Notes: a model not told the origin generated them from the sequence alone. A stretch of 41,167 nt of DNA from Mesorhizobium sp. (GCA_004020545.1 SAQE01000059.1:1-41167), one strand, 5' to 3'. Positions 25,386-33,527 are shown, counted from the stretch's first letter. Numbers and translations: made by a program.

Positions 25386-25649
25386 TTAATAGCCTTGCGG
25401 GCAGCGCGCGACGTAGACGCGCCCGTAACGGTCGCGGTAGCGGCACTGGCCGGCCTCGCTGGCATGGCCGATCAATGCGCCGGCAACCGCGCCGACGGCG
25501 CCGCCGACGACCGCGCCCTGTACCGGATTGTTGGCGACGGCAGCGCCGACCGCCGCGCCGCCCAGACCGCCGATCGCGGCACCTTTTTCCGTTTGCGAAC
25601 AGGCGCCCAGCGCCACCGTCAGCACCAGAATGGTAATCGCTTTCTTCAT
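25386..25649 (-). CDS. Glycine-zipper lipoprotein
   Basis: 87 residues. A lipoprotein signal ends in the lipobox LGAC (Cys17). The mature part is a glycine-zipper double helix (GAAIGGLGGAAVGAAVANN, VGGAVGAVAGALIGHA), like the SlyB/Rick_17kDa class of outer-membrane lipoproteins. A short C-terminal part has two Cys (GQCRYRDRYGRVYVARCPQG). Such proteins support envelope integrity; the exact role is unknown. It converges with rpsP. Confidence 0.85.
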   Translation of the reverse strand: MKKAITILVLTVALGACSQTEKGAAIGGLGGAAVGAAVANNPVQGAVVGGAVGAVAGALIGHASEAGQCRYRDRYGRVYVARCPQGY

Positions 25650-25802
25650 TTCAGTTCCTCTCTCACGGGGATCGCCGTCCGCGCCACCAAGTGTTTAACT
25701 CGCAGACGGCTAATTTGATCCCGAGGACGATGAGACTGGCGATCAAGGTGCCGGTGCCGGTTGCGCCGGGTTCCTGCAATGCCGTTGAGATTGCTGGCTT
25801 TT

Positions 25803-26330
25803 TTACCGCTCGGTGGCGCGCTTCAGATTGTCGAGCCCGGCCTCGAAGTCCTTGCCGATCAGCGTGTCGAAATTCATGAACAGGCCCATCAGCTTGGCGA
25901 TGGACGGCCTGGCGCCGCGCATCGCCCAGGTGACGGTCGTGTTCGGGCCTGACGGCGCCAACGTGAAGTCGACGGTGTTGTTGGCCCGGAACGGTTTTTC
26001 GAAATCGAGCTTCAACGAGACCAGCGAGGCTGGGACGGAGTTGGTGATTTCCATCCGTCCGACGCCGGCCTTGGAATTGCCCTCCCAGGCATAGGCCGTG
26101 CCCTTGCCGCTGTCGGCGCCGGAGAGCGTGCGCTTCATCTGCGGATCGAGCTTTTCATAGGGCGACCATTCGGGCCAGCGCTTGAAATCGTTGATCAGCG
26201 GGAAGATCGCCTCGGCAGGGGCCTTGACGCTGGCCGACCGGCTGACGACGAAGTCGTTGGGCCGAGTCGCGGCATAGACAAGCACGGCGGCGATGATGAC
26301 GACGAGGATGATGAGGAGGGTGGTGAACAT
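25803..26330 (-). CDS. Membrane-anchored SRPBCC family protein
   Basis: 175 residues. One N-terminal membrane helix (TLLIILVVIIAAVLVYAA) is followed by a START/Bet v1-like domain: SRSASVKAPAEAIFPLINDF, WPEWSPYEKLDPQMKRTLSG, GKGTAYAWEGN, and a long C-terminal helix (GKDFEAGLDNLKRATE). The fold binds hydrophobic small molecules; no ligand is known here. The SD GGAGAAAAAG precedes the ATG. It lies 20 bp after the DoxX gene, so the two should be co-transcribed. Confidence 0.88.
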   Translation of the reverse strand: MFTTLLIILVVIIAAVLVYAATRPNDFVVSRSASVKAPAEAIFPLINDFKRWPEWSPYEKLDPQMKRTLSGADSGKGTAYAWEGNSKAGVGRMEITNSVPASLVSLKLDFEKPFRANNTVDFTLAPSGPNTTVTWAMRGARPSIAKLMGLFMNFDTLIGKDFEAGLDNLKRATER

Positions 26331-26350
26331 CTTTTTCTCCTTTCGGCCAC

Positions 26351-26761
26351 TTATCGGCTGAACGGGATCAGAGCACGCAGCTTGGGGTCCCTTAGGAACA
26401 AGCCGGCCCATAGGATGATACCGAGATAGACGCCGAACAGCGTATGGGAGAAAAGCGGGCTGTCGACCCGCACCTTGGTGGCGATGGCGCCGCCCATATA
26501 GGCGGTGAGCAGGATGGCGCCGAGCACAGAGGTGCGCGGCAGCGCGTAGAGTGCCGTCGAAATCAGCCCTATGATGCCGAGCATGCGCGCGACATTGGGA
26601 TCGGCCGGCCAGCCGAGCTGCACCATCGTCTGGGTGACGATGTCGAGCGGCGGCAGCTTGATGGTGCCATCGAAGATCATGAGCAGCACGATGACGGTGC
26701 TGAGCAGGCGGCCGGCCCACAGGGCGCCCGACGACACGGGCGCGGTTTGAGAAATGCTCAT
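26351..26761 (-). CDS. DoxX family membrane protein
   Basis: 136 residues with four predicted membrane helices. The pattern GRLLSTVIVLLMIFDGTIKL, ARMLGIIGLISTALYALPRT, LGAILLTAYMGGAIATKVR and LFGVYLGIILWAGLFLRD fits the DoxX-like (DoxX_2) family. Some members take part in membrane redox or thiol stress, but most are uncharacterised. The SD AGGAGGGAA lies close to ATG 26761. It sits between two SRPBCC genes, 149 bp after the upstream one. Confidence 0.85.
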   Translation of the reverse strand: MSISQTAPVSSGALWAGRLLSTVIVLLMIFDGTIKLPPLDIVTQTMVQLGWPADPNVARMLGIIGLISTALYALPRTSVLGAILLTAYMGGAIATKVRVDSPLFSHTLFGVYLGIILWAGLFLRDPKLRALIPFSR

Positions 26762-26910
26762 TGACGTTCCCTCCTGATAATCATCGAACGCTAGCCGCCT
26801 TTGGCAGGTTCGAACCAAGGACGCGGCACGAGTCGACGGTCCGACACGTCCCGAAATCTTTTTTCACTGAGGCGCGCGGTTCATTCCGACGCGCCAAATG
26901 GCACTCTCGC

Positions 26911-27402
26911 TCAGAGCGTCCTGAGATAGGCATCCAGCCGCGCATAGCTCGCCATGACCATCTGGCCGAAGCCCATCTTCACCGCCATGTCGCGGGCGGC
27001 GACCGAGTTGGCGCGGATGTTGGCGACGATCCGCGTCTTGTCGCCGGCATCCTCGAACAGGATGGTTGTGACCATGTTGGGCGGCGGCAAGGTATCCTGC
27101 CATTGGCTGCGGTCGAGCGGTGCATCGCGATAGACGATCCGCTCCGGCGGAGCGATCTCCAGATAGACACTATTGGTCGGATACTCGCTGCCGTCGGCAA
27201 AGCGCATGGTCAGACGCCACTGTCCGCCTGGCCGTACATCCATCTCGCAGACCGGATAAGTCGACCCTTCCGGCCCCCAGAACCGCACCAGATGGTATGG
27301 ATCGGTGAAAAGCTTGAACATCAGCGCGCGTGGCGCATCGAAGGTCCGGGTGATGATGATCACCGGGTCGTCGGATGGCGTGTCGATGGTCTGATCTGTC
27401 AT
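26911..27402 (-). CDS. SRPBCC (AHSA1-like) family protein
   Basis: 163 residues with the activator-of-Hsp90-ATPase C-terminal (AHSA1) fold: IIITRTFDAPRALMFKLFTD, VRFWGPEGSTYPVCEMDVRP, GGQWRLTMRFADGSEY, and a C-terminal helix. SRPBCC proteins of this type are found next to ArsR regulators in many soil bacteria; ligand and reaction are unknown. It lies 55 bp after the ArsR gene, with SD GAGGGGAAA. Confidence 0.88.
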   Translation of the reverse strand: MTDQTIDTPSDDPVIIITRTFDAPRALMFKLFTDPYHLVRFWGPEGSTYPVCEMDVRPGGQWRLTMRFADGSEYPTNSVYLEIAPPERIVYRDAPLDRSQWQDTLPPPNMVTTILFEDAGDKTRIVANIRANSVAARDMAVKMGFGQMVMASYARLDAYLRTL

Positions 27403-27457
27403 TTTCCCCTCTCCAGATCGTCTTGCCTCGCATCGGCGACAAATTAGTTAGCCGCCT

Positions 27458-27805
27458 TCAATTTTGATTTCCGCCGGGATCACCCGCCTGCAAGGTCTGT
27501 AGATAAGTTTCCAGCCGGTCGAAGCGGGCGTCCCATAGCGCGCGGTAGGACTCCAGCCATTCGTCGATCTCACGCAACGGTTCCGGCTGCAGGCGGCGCG
27601 GCCGAAACTGCGCGTCACGGCCGCGCGCCACAAGGCCGGCGCGCTCTAGAACCTTGAGGTGCTTCGACACCGCCGGAAAGCTCATGGCAAACGGCTCCGC
27701 CAGCTCCGTGACGGAGGCCTCGCCGAGCGCCAGCCGCGCCAGGATGGCGCGGCGAGTCGGGTCGGCAAGCGCCGCGAGAGTCAGGCTGAGGCTATCCGAC
27801 GTCAT
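27458..27805 (-). CDS. ArsR family transcriptional regulator
   Basis: 115 residues with a winged helix-turn-helix: ALADPTRRAILARLALGEAS, VTELAEPFAMSFPAVSKHLK (recognition helix), VLERAGLVARGRDAQFRPRR (wing). There is no metal-binding Cys motif (CxCxxC), so it belongs to the SRPBCC-linked group without a known metal ligand. It is first in a leftward operon and probably controls it through the palindrome at 27815-27842. Confidence 0.9.
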   Translation of the reverse strand: MTSDSLSLTLAALADPTRRAILARLALGEASVTELAEPFAMSFPAVSKHLKVLERAGLVARGRDAQFRPRRLQPEPLREIDEWLESYRALWDARFDRLETYLQTLQAGDPGGNQN

Positions 27806-27814
27806 ATCTTATTA

Positions 27815-27870
27815 AACCAAGTAGTTATGTAACCTTTTGGTTCTATACGAGACGCTGGCGACCGAGTCAA
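27815..27870 (-). promoter_or_regulatory. Promoter and operator of the ArsR-SRPBCC operon
   Basis: On the minus strand a -35 TTGACT (27865-27870) and -10 TATAGA (27842-27847) are 17 bp apart. A 28-bp imperfect palindrome at 27815-27842 overlaps the expected start of transcription: outer halves AACCAA and TTGGTT, inner GTTA-TG-TAAC. This is a classic place for repression by the encoded ArsR protein. Confidence 0.7.
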
Positions 27871-27954
27871 GCGGCACGGTCCAAAGATCGAATCCATGGC
27901 AACGCTCATCCGGCTCGCAAACCGGACGGCCAGGTTGGAAGGCTTTCGGTGCCC

Positions 27955-28860
27955 TCAGGAGAAATAGAACCTGTCTGCCGGGATCATCTTCGGCGGCGTC
28001 TCGCCCAGCGCCTCGAACACCGAAATCTCGCAAACGCGGCAGAGGCCGTCCAGCGCGAGGTCGTTGGGCTGGGTGCCGAACGGATCCTCGAGTTCCTCCG
28101 AAAGCGCGTCGAGGCCGAAGAAGGTGTAGGCGATCAGCGCCGTGAACAAGGGCGTCGCCCAGCCGGTGGCCGAGGCCAGCCCGAACGGCAGGAGCAGGCA
28201 GAAGACATAGGCCGTCCGCTGCAGGAGCAGCGTGTAGGCGAAGGGCAGCGGCGTGCCCATGATGCGCTCGCAGCCGGCCTGGGCGGCAGCGATCTCCGCC
28301 AGCCGCTCGTCGAGGATGCGATAGCCGATCGTGTCGATCGCGCCGGCCTTGCGCAACGCGGCAACGCGCGCGCCCATCCGGCGCACCATGGCGTCGGGCG
28401 CGTTGGAGGCACGCGCGACCGCTTCGGCCTCGTCGCCGATGAAGCCGCGTGCTTCCGAGAGAGCATCGACCCGTCTGATCAGACCGCGCAGGAAATGGCA
28501 AAAGGCGATCGCGTCCATCAACAGCCCGCGCAATTCGGTCCGATCCTCGATCAACCCGGTCGAGGCGCGCGCCAGGTTGCGGATGTCGAAGACGAGCTGG
28601 CCCCACAGCTTGCGCGCCTCCCACCAGCGGTCATAGGCGGCGTTGTTGCGGAAGCCGAGATAGATCGACAGCGCCACGCCGAGCAGGGCGAAGGGCGCGG
28701 TGCCGGCATTGCCGAAATCGAGCTCCAGCGCCCGCACGATCAGCACCACCAGCGCGCCATAGGCGGCGAAGCCGAAGATCTGCGGCAGGATGCGCGGCAC
28801 CACCGAGCCGCGCATAATGAAGAACAGATGCAGGAATCCCGGGCGCGGGCGGACGATCAT
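27955..28860 (-). CDS. Bestrophin family anion channel-like protein
   Basis: 301 residues. The bestrophin/UPF0187 pattern is present: VPRILPQIFGFAAYGALVVL, LLGVALSIYLGFRNNAAYDR, WWEARKLWGQLVFDIRNLAR, and the C-terminal DALSEELEDPFGTQPNDLAL. About four membrane segments are seen. Bacterial members form pentameric channels, selective for cations in the one well-studied case. It is a single gene, with the ArsR promoter region downstream of its stop. Confidence 0.92.
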   Translation of the reverse strand: MIVRPRPGFLHLFFIMRGSVVPRILPQIFGFAAYGALVVLIVRALELDFGNAGTAPFALLGVALSIYLGFRNNAAYDRWWEARKLWGQLVFDIRNLARASTGLIEDRTELRGLLMDAIAFCHFLRGLIRRVDALSEARGFIGDEAEAVARASNAPDAMVRRMGARVAALRKAGAIDTIGYRILDERLAEIAAAQAGCERIMGTPLPFAYTLLLQRTAYVFCLLLPFGLASATGWATPLFTALIAYTFFGLDALSEELEDPFGTQPNDLALDGLCRVCEISVFEALGETPPKMIPADRFYFS

Positions 28861-29097
28861 CGAAACCTCTCAAGAGCAATTCCGGGAAACTGCGCGCTTC
28901 CGCGAGACAGTCCGATCCCGCGCCTGAGCGGGGCGGCCCTGATCTTGTGTATTGTGCTATTCATCAGCTCCGCAAGCTCGGCCGCTCGCGACATTGCGAT
29001 GTCGTTGAGCGGGGGACTAGCGGCACCCAGCCGGCCGTACTAGGGAGTGGACGTCGTCCAAGCATCAGACGGTGAGCGCACCACCCGAGGAGAGAAA
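28861..29097. other. Divergent intergenic region with a partial repeat
   Basis: Spacer between the bestrophin gene (-) and the ACT-domain gene (+). At about 28870-28890 AGAGCAATTCCGGGAAA looks like one end of the repeat at 18605-18710, the rest being absent. No other gene or clear promoter is seen. Confidence 0.4.
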
Positions 29098-29505
29098 GTG
29101 ACCGGCGAAACCGATCTGCAGAGACTGCTGGCGTCGATGACGCCGCAACTGCTTCCGGGCGTCCACGTCTTCGCGACGCTGGCGCCGGGCGTGGCCATGC
29201 CGGACGGACTCGACCCGGTCATGCAATTCCGCGAGCGGGAGGGCACGACGCTGATCGTGCCCGAAGACCAGGCGGAAGCAGCAGGCCTTGCCGGCACGTT
29301 CCGCTGCCGGATGATCACGCTGAATATCCATTCTTCACTGGACGCGGTCGGCTTCCTCGCTGCGATCACGACGCGGCTGGCTGCGGCCGGCATGGGCGTC
29401 AATCCGGTCTCGGCCTTCTATCATGACCATCTGTTCGTCCCGGCCGACCGGGCCAAAGAGGCCATGGAAATTTTGACAAATTTGGCTGAGCATAGCCGGG
29501 GATGA
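29098..29505 (+). CDS. ACT domain-containing protein (DUF2241 type)
   Basis: 135 residues in two parts: an N-terminal ACT_3/DUF2241 domain (TDLQRLLASMTPQLLPGVHV, TLIVPEDQAEAAGL) and a C-terminal ACT_7 domain (CRMITLNIHSSLDAVGFLAA, GMGVNPVSAFYHDHLFVPAD). ACT domains bind amino acids; the role of this small family is unknown. GTG 29098 is preferred because GAGGAGAGAAA directly precedes it; an upstream GTG at 29047 has no SD. Confidence 0.88.
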   Translation: MTGETDLQRLLASMTPQLLPGVHVFATLAPGVAMPDGLDPVMQFREREGTTLIVPEDQAEAAGLAGTFRCRMITLNIHSSLDAVGFLAAITTRLAAAGMGVNPVSAFYHDHLFVPADRAKEAMEILTNLAEHSRG

Positions 29506-29526
29506 CCCTCTCTCAACGTCGGTGCT

Positions 29527-29579
29527 GCCCCTCATCCGCCTGCCGGCACCTTCTCCCCGTATAGTGACGGGGAGAAGGG
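29527..29579. repeat. Rhizobial-type palindromic repeat, short form
   Basis: CCCTCATCCGCCTGCCGGCA is followed by a near-perfect hairpin CTTCTCCCCGT-ATAGTG-ACGGGGAGAAG. The outer text (CCTCATCCG, CACCTTCTCCCC) links it to the copies at 31131-31280 and 41109-41167. Elements of this sort in rhizobia have been described as RIME-like. Confidence 0.7.
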
Positions 29580-29589
29580 AGCTACCCGG

Positions 29590-29793
29590 CCAACGGCCGA
29601 GCCCGCGACCGCGGGCCGCCGGTCGTCCGGCGCCCCCGCGGAGGGCCAGCCGCGGCAGCGGCGATACGGCCCGTGAGCGAGAACCCAACGGCCAACGGCC
29701 GAGCCCGCGACCGCGGGCCGCCGGTCGTCCGGCGCCCGCGCGGAGGGCCAGCCGCGGCAGCGGCGGTGCGGCCCGTGAGCGAAAACGGAAAGC
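29590..29793. repeat. Tandem duplication of a 102-bp GC-rich unit
   Basis: Two head-to-tail copies (29590-29691 and 29692-29793) differ at only about four positions over the first 95 bp, then diverge. The unit begins CCAACGGCCGAGCCCGCGAC and contains a short hairpin GCCCGCG-AC-CGCGGGC. The second copy ends directly at the asd stop codon (29796). Confidence 0.85.
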
Positions 29794-29795
29794 CG

Positions 29796-30830
29796 TCAGG
29801 CCGCCTTCTTCTTCGGCTGGATCAGGCCGCGCTCGACCAAGAGCTCGGCGATCTGGACGGCGTTGAGGGCCGCGCCCTTGCGCAGATTGTCGGAGACGAT
29901 CCACATCGACAGGCCGTTGTCGATGGTCGAGTCCTCGCGGATGCGCGAGATGAAGGTGGCGTCCTCGCCGGCCGATTCGAGCGGCGTGATGTAGCCGCCG
30001 TTCTCGCGCTTGTCCAAGACCTGGCAGCCCGGTGCCTCGCGCAGGATCTCGCGCGCCTCGTCGGCCGTGATCGGCTTCTCGAACTCGATGTTGACCGCTT
30101 CCGAATGGCCGATGAACACCGGCACGCGCACGCAGGTCGCCGTCAGCTTGATCTTGGGATCGAGCATCTTCTTGGTCTCGGCCACCATCTTCCATTCTTC
30201 CTTGGTCGAGCCATCGTCGAGGAAGACGTCGATATGCGGAATGACATTGAAGGCGATGCGCTTGGTGAACTTCTTGACGTCGACCTGGTCGGCGACGAAG
30301 ACCGCGCGGGTCTGGGTAAAGAGTTCGTCCATGCCTTCCTTGCCGGCGCCGGAGACCGACTGGTAGGTGGCGACGACGACGCGCTTGATGGTGGCGACGT
30401 CGTGCAGCGGCTTCATCGCCACCACGAGCTGCGCCGTCGAGCAGTTCGGATTGGCGATGATGTTCTTGCGCGAGAACAGCTCGATCGCGTCCGGGTTCAC
30501 TTCCGGCACGATCAGCGGCACGTCCGGGTCGTAACGGAAAGCAGACGAATTATCGATGACGACGCAGCCCTGCTTGCCGATCTTGGGCGACCACTCCTTG
30601 GAGACATTGCCGCCGGCCGACATGACGCAGATGTCGGTGTCGGAAAAATCATAGGTGTCGAGCGCCTTGACCTTCAGCGTGCGGTCGCCGAAGGACACTT
30701 CCGTGCCCTGGCTACGCCGTGAGGCCAGCGCCACGACTTCGCTCGCCGGGAAGCCGCGCTCATCCAGAATGTTGAGCATCTCGCGGCCCACATTGCCCGT
30801 GGCGCCGACTACCGCAACCTTGAAACTCAT
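29796..30830 (-). CDS. asd: Aspartate-semialdehyde dehydrogenase
   Basis: 344 residues. The NADP-binding loop GATGNVG is at 9-15, the catalytic Cys130 lies in NPNCSTAQ, and His242 in IGHSEAVN. It reduces aspartyl phosphate to aspartate semialdehyde, the branch point to lysine, diaminopimelate, threonine and methionine. The start at 30830 has SD AGGAGATC. Length is normal for the bacterial short type. Its stop abuts a 102-bp tandem repeat. It stands with leuB and leuD on the minus strand but not in one operon. Confidence 0.97.
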   Translation of the reverse strand: MSFKVAVVGATGNVGREMLNILDERGFPASEVVALASRRSQGTEVSFGDRTLKVKALDTYDFSDTDICVMSAGGNVSKEWSPKIGKQGCVVIDNSSAFRYDPDVPLIVPEVNPDAIELFSRKNIIANPNCSTAQLVVAMKPLHDVATIKRVVVATYQSVSGAGKEGMDELFTQTRAVFVADQVDVKKFTKRIAFNVIPHIDVFLDDGSTKEEWKMVAETKKMLDPKIKLTATCVRVPVFIGHSEAVNIEFEKPITADEAREILREAPGCQVLDKRENGGYITPLESAGEDATFISRIREDSTIDNGLSMWIVSDNLRKGAALNAVQIAELLVERGLIQPKKKAA

Positions 30831-31409
30831 AAAGATCTCCTGTCCCTCTCCGCTTGGTTGTTGGAGAAAACCCGCCGGCCTCATGCGGGTTCCGTCCCCC
30901 GGGCCGAACCCGGGAGAGGGTGGTTAGGCCAAGGGAATCACACCGTTTTGGTGGTGGTTTTGGCCGTAGTTTTGCTGGAACGAGGGGACGCGCCGAAGCG
31001 CCCGGCCCGATGCGCCGCATCGTGGCTGGAGGCATCGAATGCAAGAAGAGCCATCAGAAGGCCGCGCATCGGAGACGATCCCGTTCGACGCGGGCTTTTA
31101 CGCGCTTTGCTGAAAGAGTCAATTGGCGCCGCTCTCCTTCTCCCCTTGTGGGGGAAAGTGTCGCCGAAGGCGACGGATGAGGGTGTTCCAGGGAATACCA
31201 ACGTCTCACTCCGCTGGAACACCCCTCATCCGTCTCGGCGCTGTCGCGCCGATCCACCTTCTCCCACAAGGGGAGAAGGAAAAGGCGGTGCCGCCTGCTC
31301 TGTACAATGGCGGCTGCAGGAAGTACGAACGCCCAAATTCGTTCGGCTGGCGCAGTGCCGGCCTTGTGCTCCACGACGAGCACAGAACCCCGAATTCCGA
31401 AAGATAAAG
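30831..31409. other. 579-bp region between asd and the DEAD-box helicase gene
   Basis: A divergent region holding the large inverted repeat at 31131-31280 and, nearer asd, a GC-rich hairpin (CCCCCGGGCC around 30896). A minus-strand frame of 43 codons at 30938-31069 (begins MRGLLMALLAFDAS) is noted but not called as a gene. The promoter of asd must lie here but I cannot place it. Confidence 0.5.
31131..31280. repeat. Large imperfect inverted repeat of the rhizobial palindrome family
   Basis: Left arm TCCTTCTCCCCTTGTGGG...GATGAGGGTGTTCCAG (31131-31188 or so) and right arm (31213-31280) are inverted copies, spaced by about 25 bp. Within each arm an inner stem is formed by different bases: GTCGCC-GAA-GGCGAC on the left, CGGCGC-TGTC-GCGCCG on the right. 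Confidence 0.85.
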
Positions 31410-33251
31410 ATGTCCAGTTTCGAAACGATCGTGCCTGCGCTTGCAGAGGCGCTGCAAAACCGCGGCTATGTCGAGCTGACCGCGGTGCAGAAAGCGGTGC
31501 TGGCGCCCGGGCTAGGCTCGGCCGACGCGCTGGTTTCGGCCCAGACCGGCTCCGGCAAGACGGTTGCCTTCGGCCTTGCCCTGGCGCCGAGCCTGCTCGG
31601 CGGCACGCAACGCTTCGCCGATGCCGGCGCGCCGCTGGGTTTGGTGGTAGCTCCGACGCGGGAGCTGGCGCTGCAGGTGCGGCGCGAGCTGGAATGGCTC
31701 TACGAACTGACCGGCGCGACAGTTGCGTCCTGCGTCGGCGGCATGGATATGCGCGGCGAACGGCGCGCGCTTGAGCGCGGCGCCCACATCGTTGTCGGCA
31801 CGCCCGGCCGGCTGCGCGACCATATCACCCGCGGAGCGCTCGCCATGTCGGCGCTGAAGGCCGTGGTGCTGGACGAGGCCGACGAGATGCTCGACCTCGG
31901 TTTTCGCGAGGACCTCGAATTCATCCTCGATGCCGCGCCCGCCGAGCGCCGCACGCTGATGTTTTCCGCCACCGTGCCGCGCTCGATCGCCACGCTGGCG
32001 AAAAGCTACCAGCGCGACGCCGTGCGCATCTCGGCCGGCGGCGAGGAGAGGCAGCATGTCGACATCGAGTACCGGGCGCTCGCCGTCGCGCCGGCCGATC
32101 GTGAGAACGCCATCATCAACGTGCTGCGCTATTACGAAGCCACCAATGCGATGGTGTTCTGCAACACCCGCGCCGCGGTCAATCACCTCACCGCGCGCTT
32201 CAACAACCGCAATTTCTCCGTCGTGGCGCTCTCCGGCGAGCTCAGCCAGAACGAACGCAGCCACGCGCTGCAGGCGATGCGCGACGGCCGCGCCAGGGTC
32301 TGCATCGCCACCGACGTGGCGGCGCGCGGCATCGACCTGCCCAACCTCGACCTGGTCATCCATGCCGACCTGCCGACCAATCCAGAGACGCTGCTGCATC
32401 GCAGCGGGCGCACCGGCCGCGCCGGGCGAAAAGGCGTCAGCGCGCTGATCGTGCCGGGTAACGCCCGCCGGCGCACCGAGCGCCTGCTTGCCAATGCCGG
32501 CCTGACCGCGACCTGGGCGAGCCCGCCCTCGGCCGACGAGGTGCTGAGGCGCGACGACGAACGCATCCTGGCCGATCCGGCCTTCAGCGAGCCGGTGAAG
32601 GATGAGGAGCGTGACTTCGCCACCGCGCTTCTCGAGCGGCATGGCGCCGAGCTGGTGGCCGCCGCTTTCGTGCGGCTCTGCCGCGGCAGCCGCTCGGCGC
32701 CCGAGGACCTGCTCGACGTCGCGCCGTTCGCGCCGTCAAAGGAGAAGGCCGCGCGCAGGGGCGAAGCGCCCGGCCGCCGCGACGAGTTCGGCGAGAGCGT
32801 CTGGTTCTCGCTGTCGGTGGGACGCCGGCAGAACGCCGAACCGCGCTGGCTGATCCCGATGCTGTGCCGCACCGGCAACATCTCCAAGCGCGAGATCGGC
32901 GCCATCAAGATGCAGCCGGAGGAAACCTTCGTGCAGATCGCGGCCGACTGGGCCGACCGTTTCCTCGCAGCGATCGGCCCCGACCGCAAATTGCAGGGCA
33001 GCATCGCCGTGAAGCGGCTGGACGGCACGCCGGACCTGTCGCGGGCCGGCTATCAGCCGCCGAAACCGGAGAAGAAGCCGCATCGCGGCAAGCGCGCTTT
33101 CGATCAGAACGCGCCCAAATTCCAGAAGCGCGGACCGGGCGAGCATCAGCCCGCCGGCGCGCCGGACGCAAAACCCTGGATGAAAAAGCCCGGCAAGGCG
33201 CAGTTCGATGGGCCGGCAAAGCACAAGAAGGTGAAGAAGCGGCCAGCGTAG
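31410..33251 (+). CDS. DEAD-box RNA helicase with DbpA RNA-binding domain
   Basis: 613 residues. Helicase motifs: I AQTGSGKT (44-51), Ia PTREL, II DEAD (155-158), III SAT (186-188), V VAARGID, VI HRSGRTGRAGR. A DbpA-type RNA-recognition domain follows at about 480-545 (ESVWFSLSVGRRQNAEPRWL, MLCRTGNISKREIGAIKMQP). The last 60 residues are basic and Pro-rich. In E. coli, DbpA acts on 23S rRNA helix 92 during 50S assembly, so a role in ribosome maturation or mRNA turnover is likely. The start is ATG 31410; a longer open frame upstream is made of repeat sequence. Confidence 0.93.
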   Translation: MSSFETIVPALAEALQNRGYVELTAVQKAVLAPGLGSADALVSAQTGSGKTVAFGLALAPSLLGGTQRFADAGAPLGLVVAPTRELALQVRRELEWLYELTGATVASCVGGMDMRGERRALERGAHIVVGTPGRLRDHITRGALAMSALKAVVLDEADEMLDLGFREDLEFILDAAPAERRTLMFSATVPRSIATLAKSYQRDAVRISAGGEERQHVDIEYRALAVAPADRENAIINVLRYYEATNAMVFCNTRAAVNHLTARFNNRNFSVVALSGELSQNERSHALQAMRDGRARVCIATDVAARGIDLPNLDLVIHADLPTNPETLLHRSGRTGRAGRKGVSALIVPGNARRRTERLLANAGLTATWASPPSADEVLRRDDERILADPAFSEPVKDEERDFATALLERHGAELVAAAFVRLCRGSRSAPEDLLDVAPFAPSKEKAARRGEAPGRRDEFGESVWFSLSVGRRQNAEPRWLIPMLCRTGNISKREIGAIKMQPEETFVQIAADWADRFLAAIGPDRKLQGSIAVKRLDGTPDLSRAGYQPPKPEKKPHRGKRAFDQNAPKFQKRGPGEHQPAGAPDAKPWMKKPGKAQFDGPAKHKKVKKRPA

Positions 33252-33336
33252 GTTCGCGATCAAGTTGGTAGCTGGAACACCGGCACCTCCTTCGGCAGCA
33301 AATCGCAACCTTCGAGGTTGGCCGAAGCGTCGGAAC

Positions 33337-33432
33337 TTCGTCATCCACGGGCGGAGCGGGAGCGAAGCGGACGCGTAGACCCGAGGTCTGCGCTGCCTCG
33401 CTCCGCTCCTTGCTCCGCCATAGGATGACGAA
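33337..33432. repeat. Palindromic repeat, short member of the TTCGTCATCC family
   Basis: The ends TTCGTCATCC (33337-33346) and GGATGACGAA (33423-33432) are exact inverted repeats. Inside, GGCGGAGCGGGAGCGAAGCG pairs with CGCTCCGCTCCTTGCTCCGCC with few mismatches. The same ends occur at 37315-37495. Confidence 0.85.
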
Positions 33433-33527
33433 AGCGTGGTGGCTTCCGGTCGCGCTTCATCGCATGCCTCTTGCGGTTCGCCGCGACTTTGAACAGTCTG
33501 GGCGGGCGCGGCAATGGGGACAGGGCA

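Noticed and set aside
29335-30195. Long minus-strand frame covering the ACT gene end, the tandem repeat and asd
   Set aside because: It is antisense or out of frame with two clear genes, and much of it is the 102-bp repeat; low-complexity Arg/Gly/Ala product.
30858-31409. N-terminal extension of the DEAD-box helicase by 184 codons
   Set aside because: The extension is translated repeat sequence and lacks family similarity; ATG 31410 starts exactly where the helicase fold begins.
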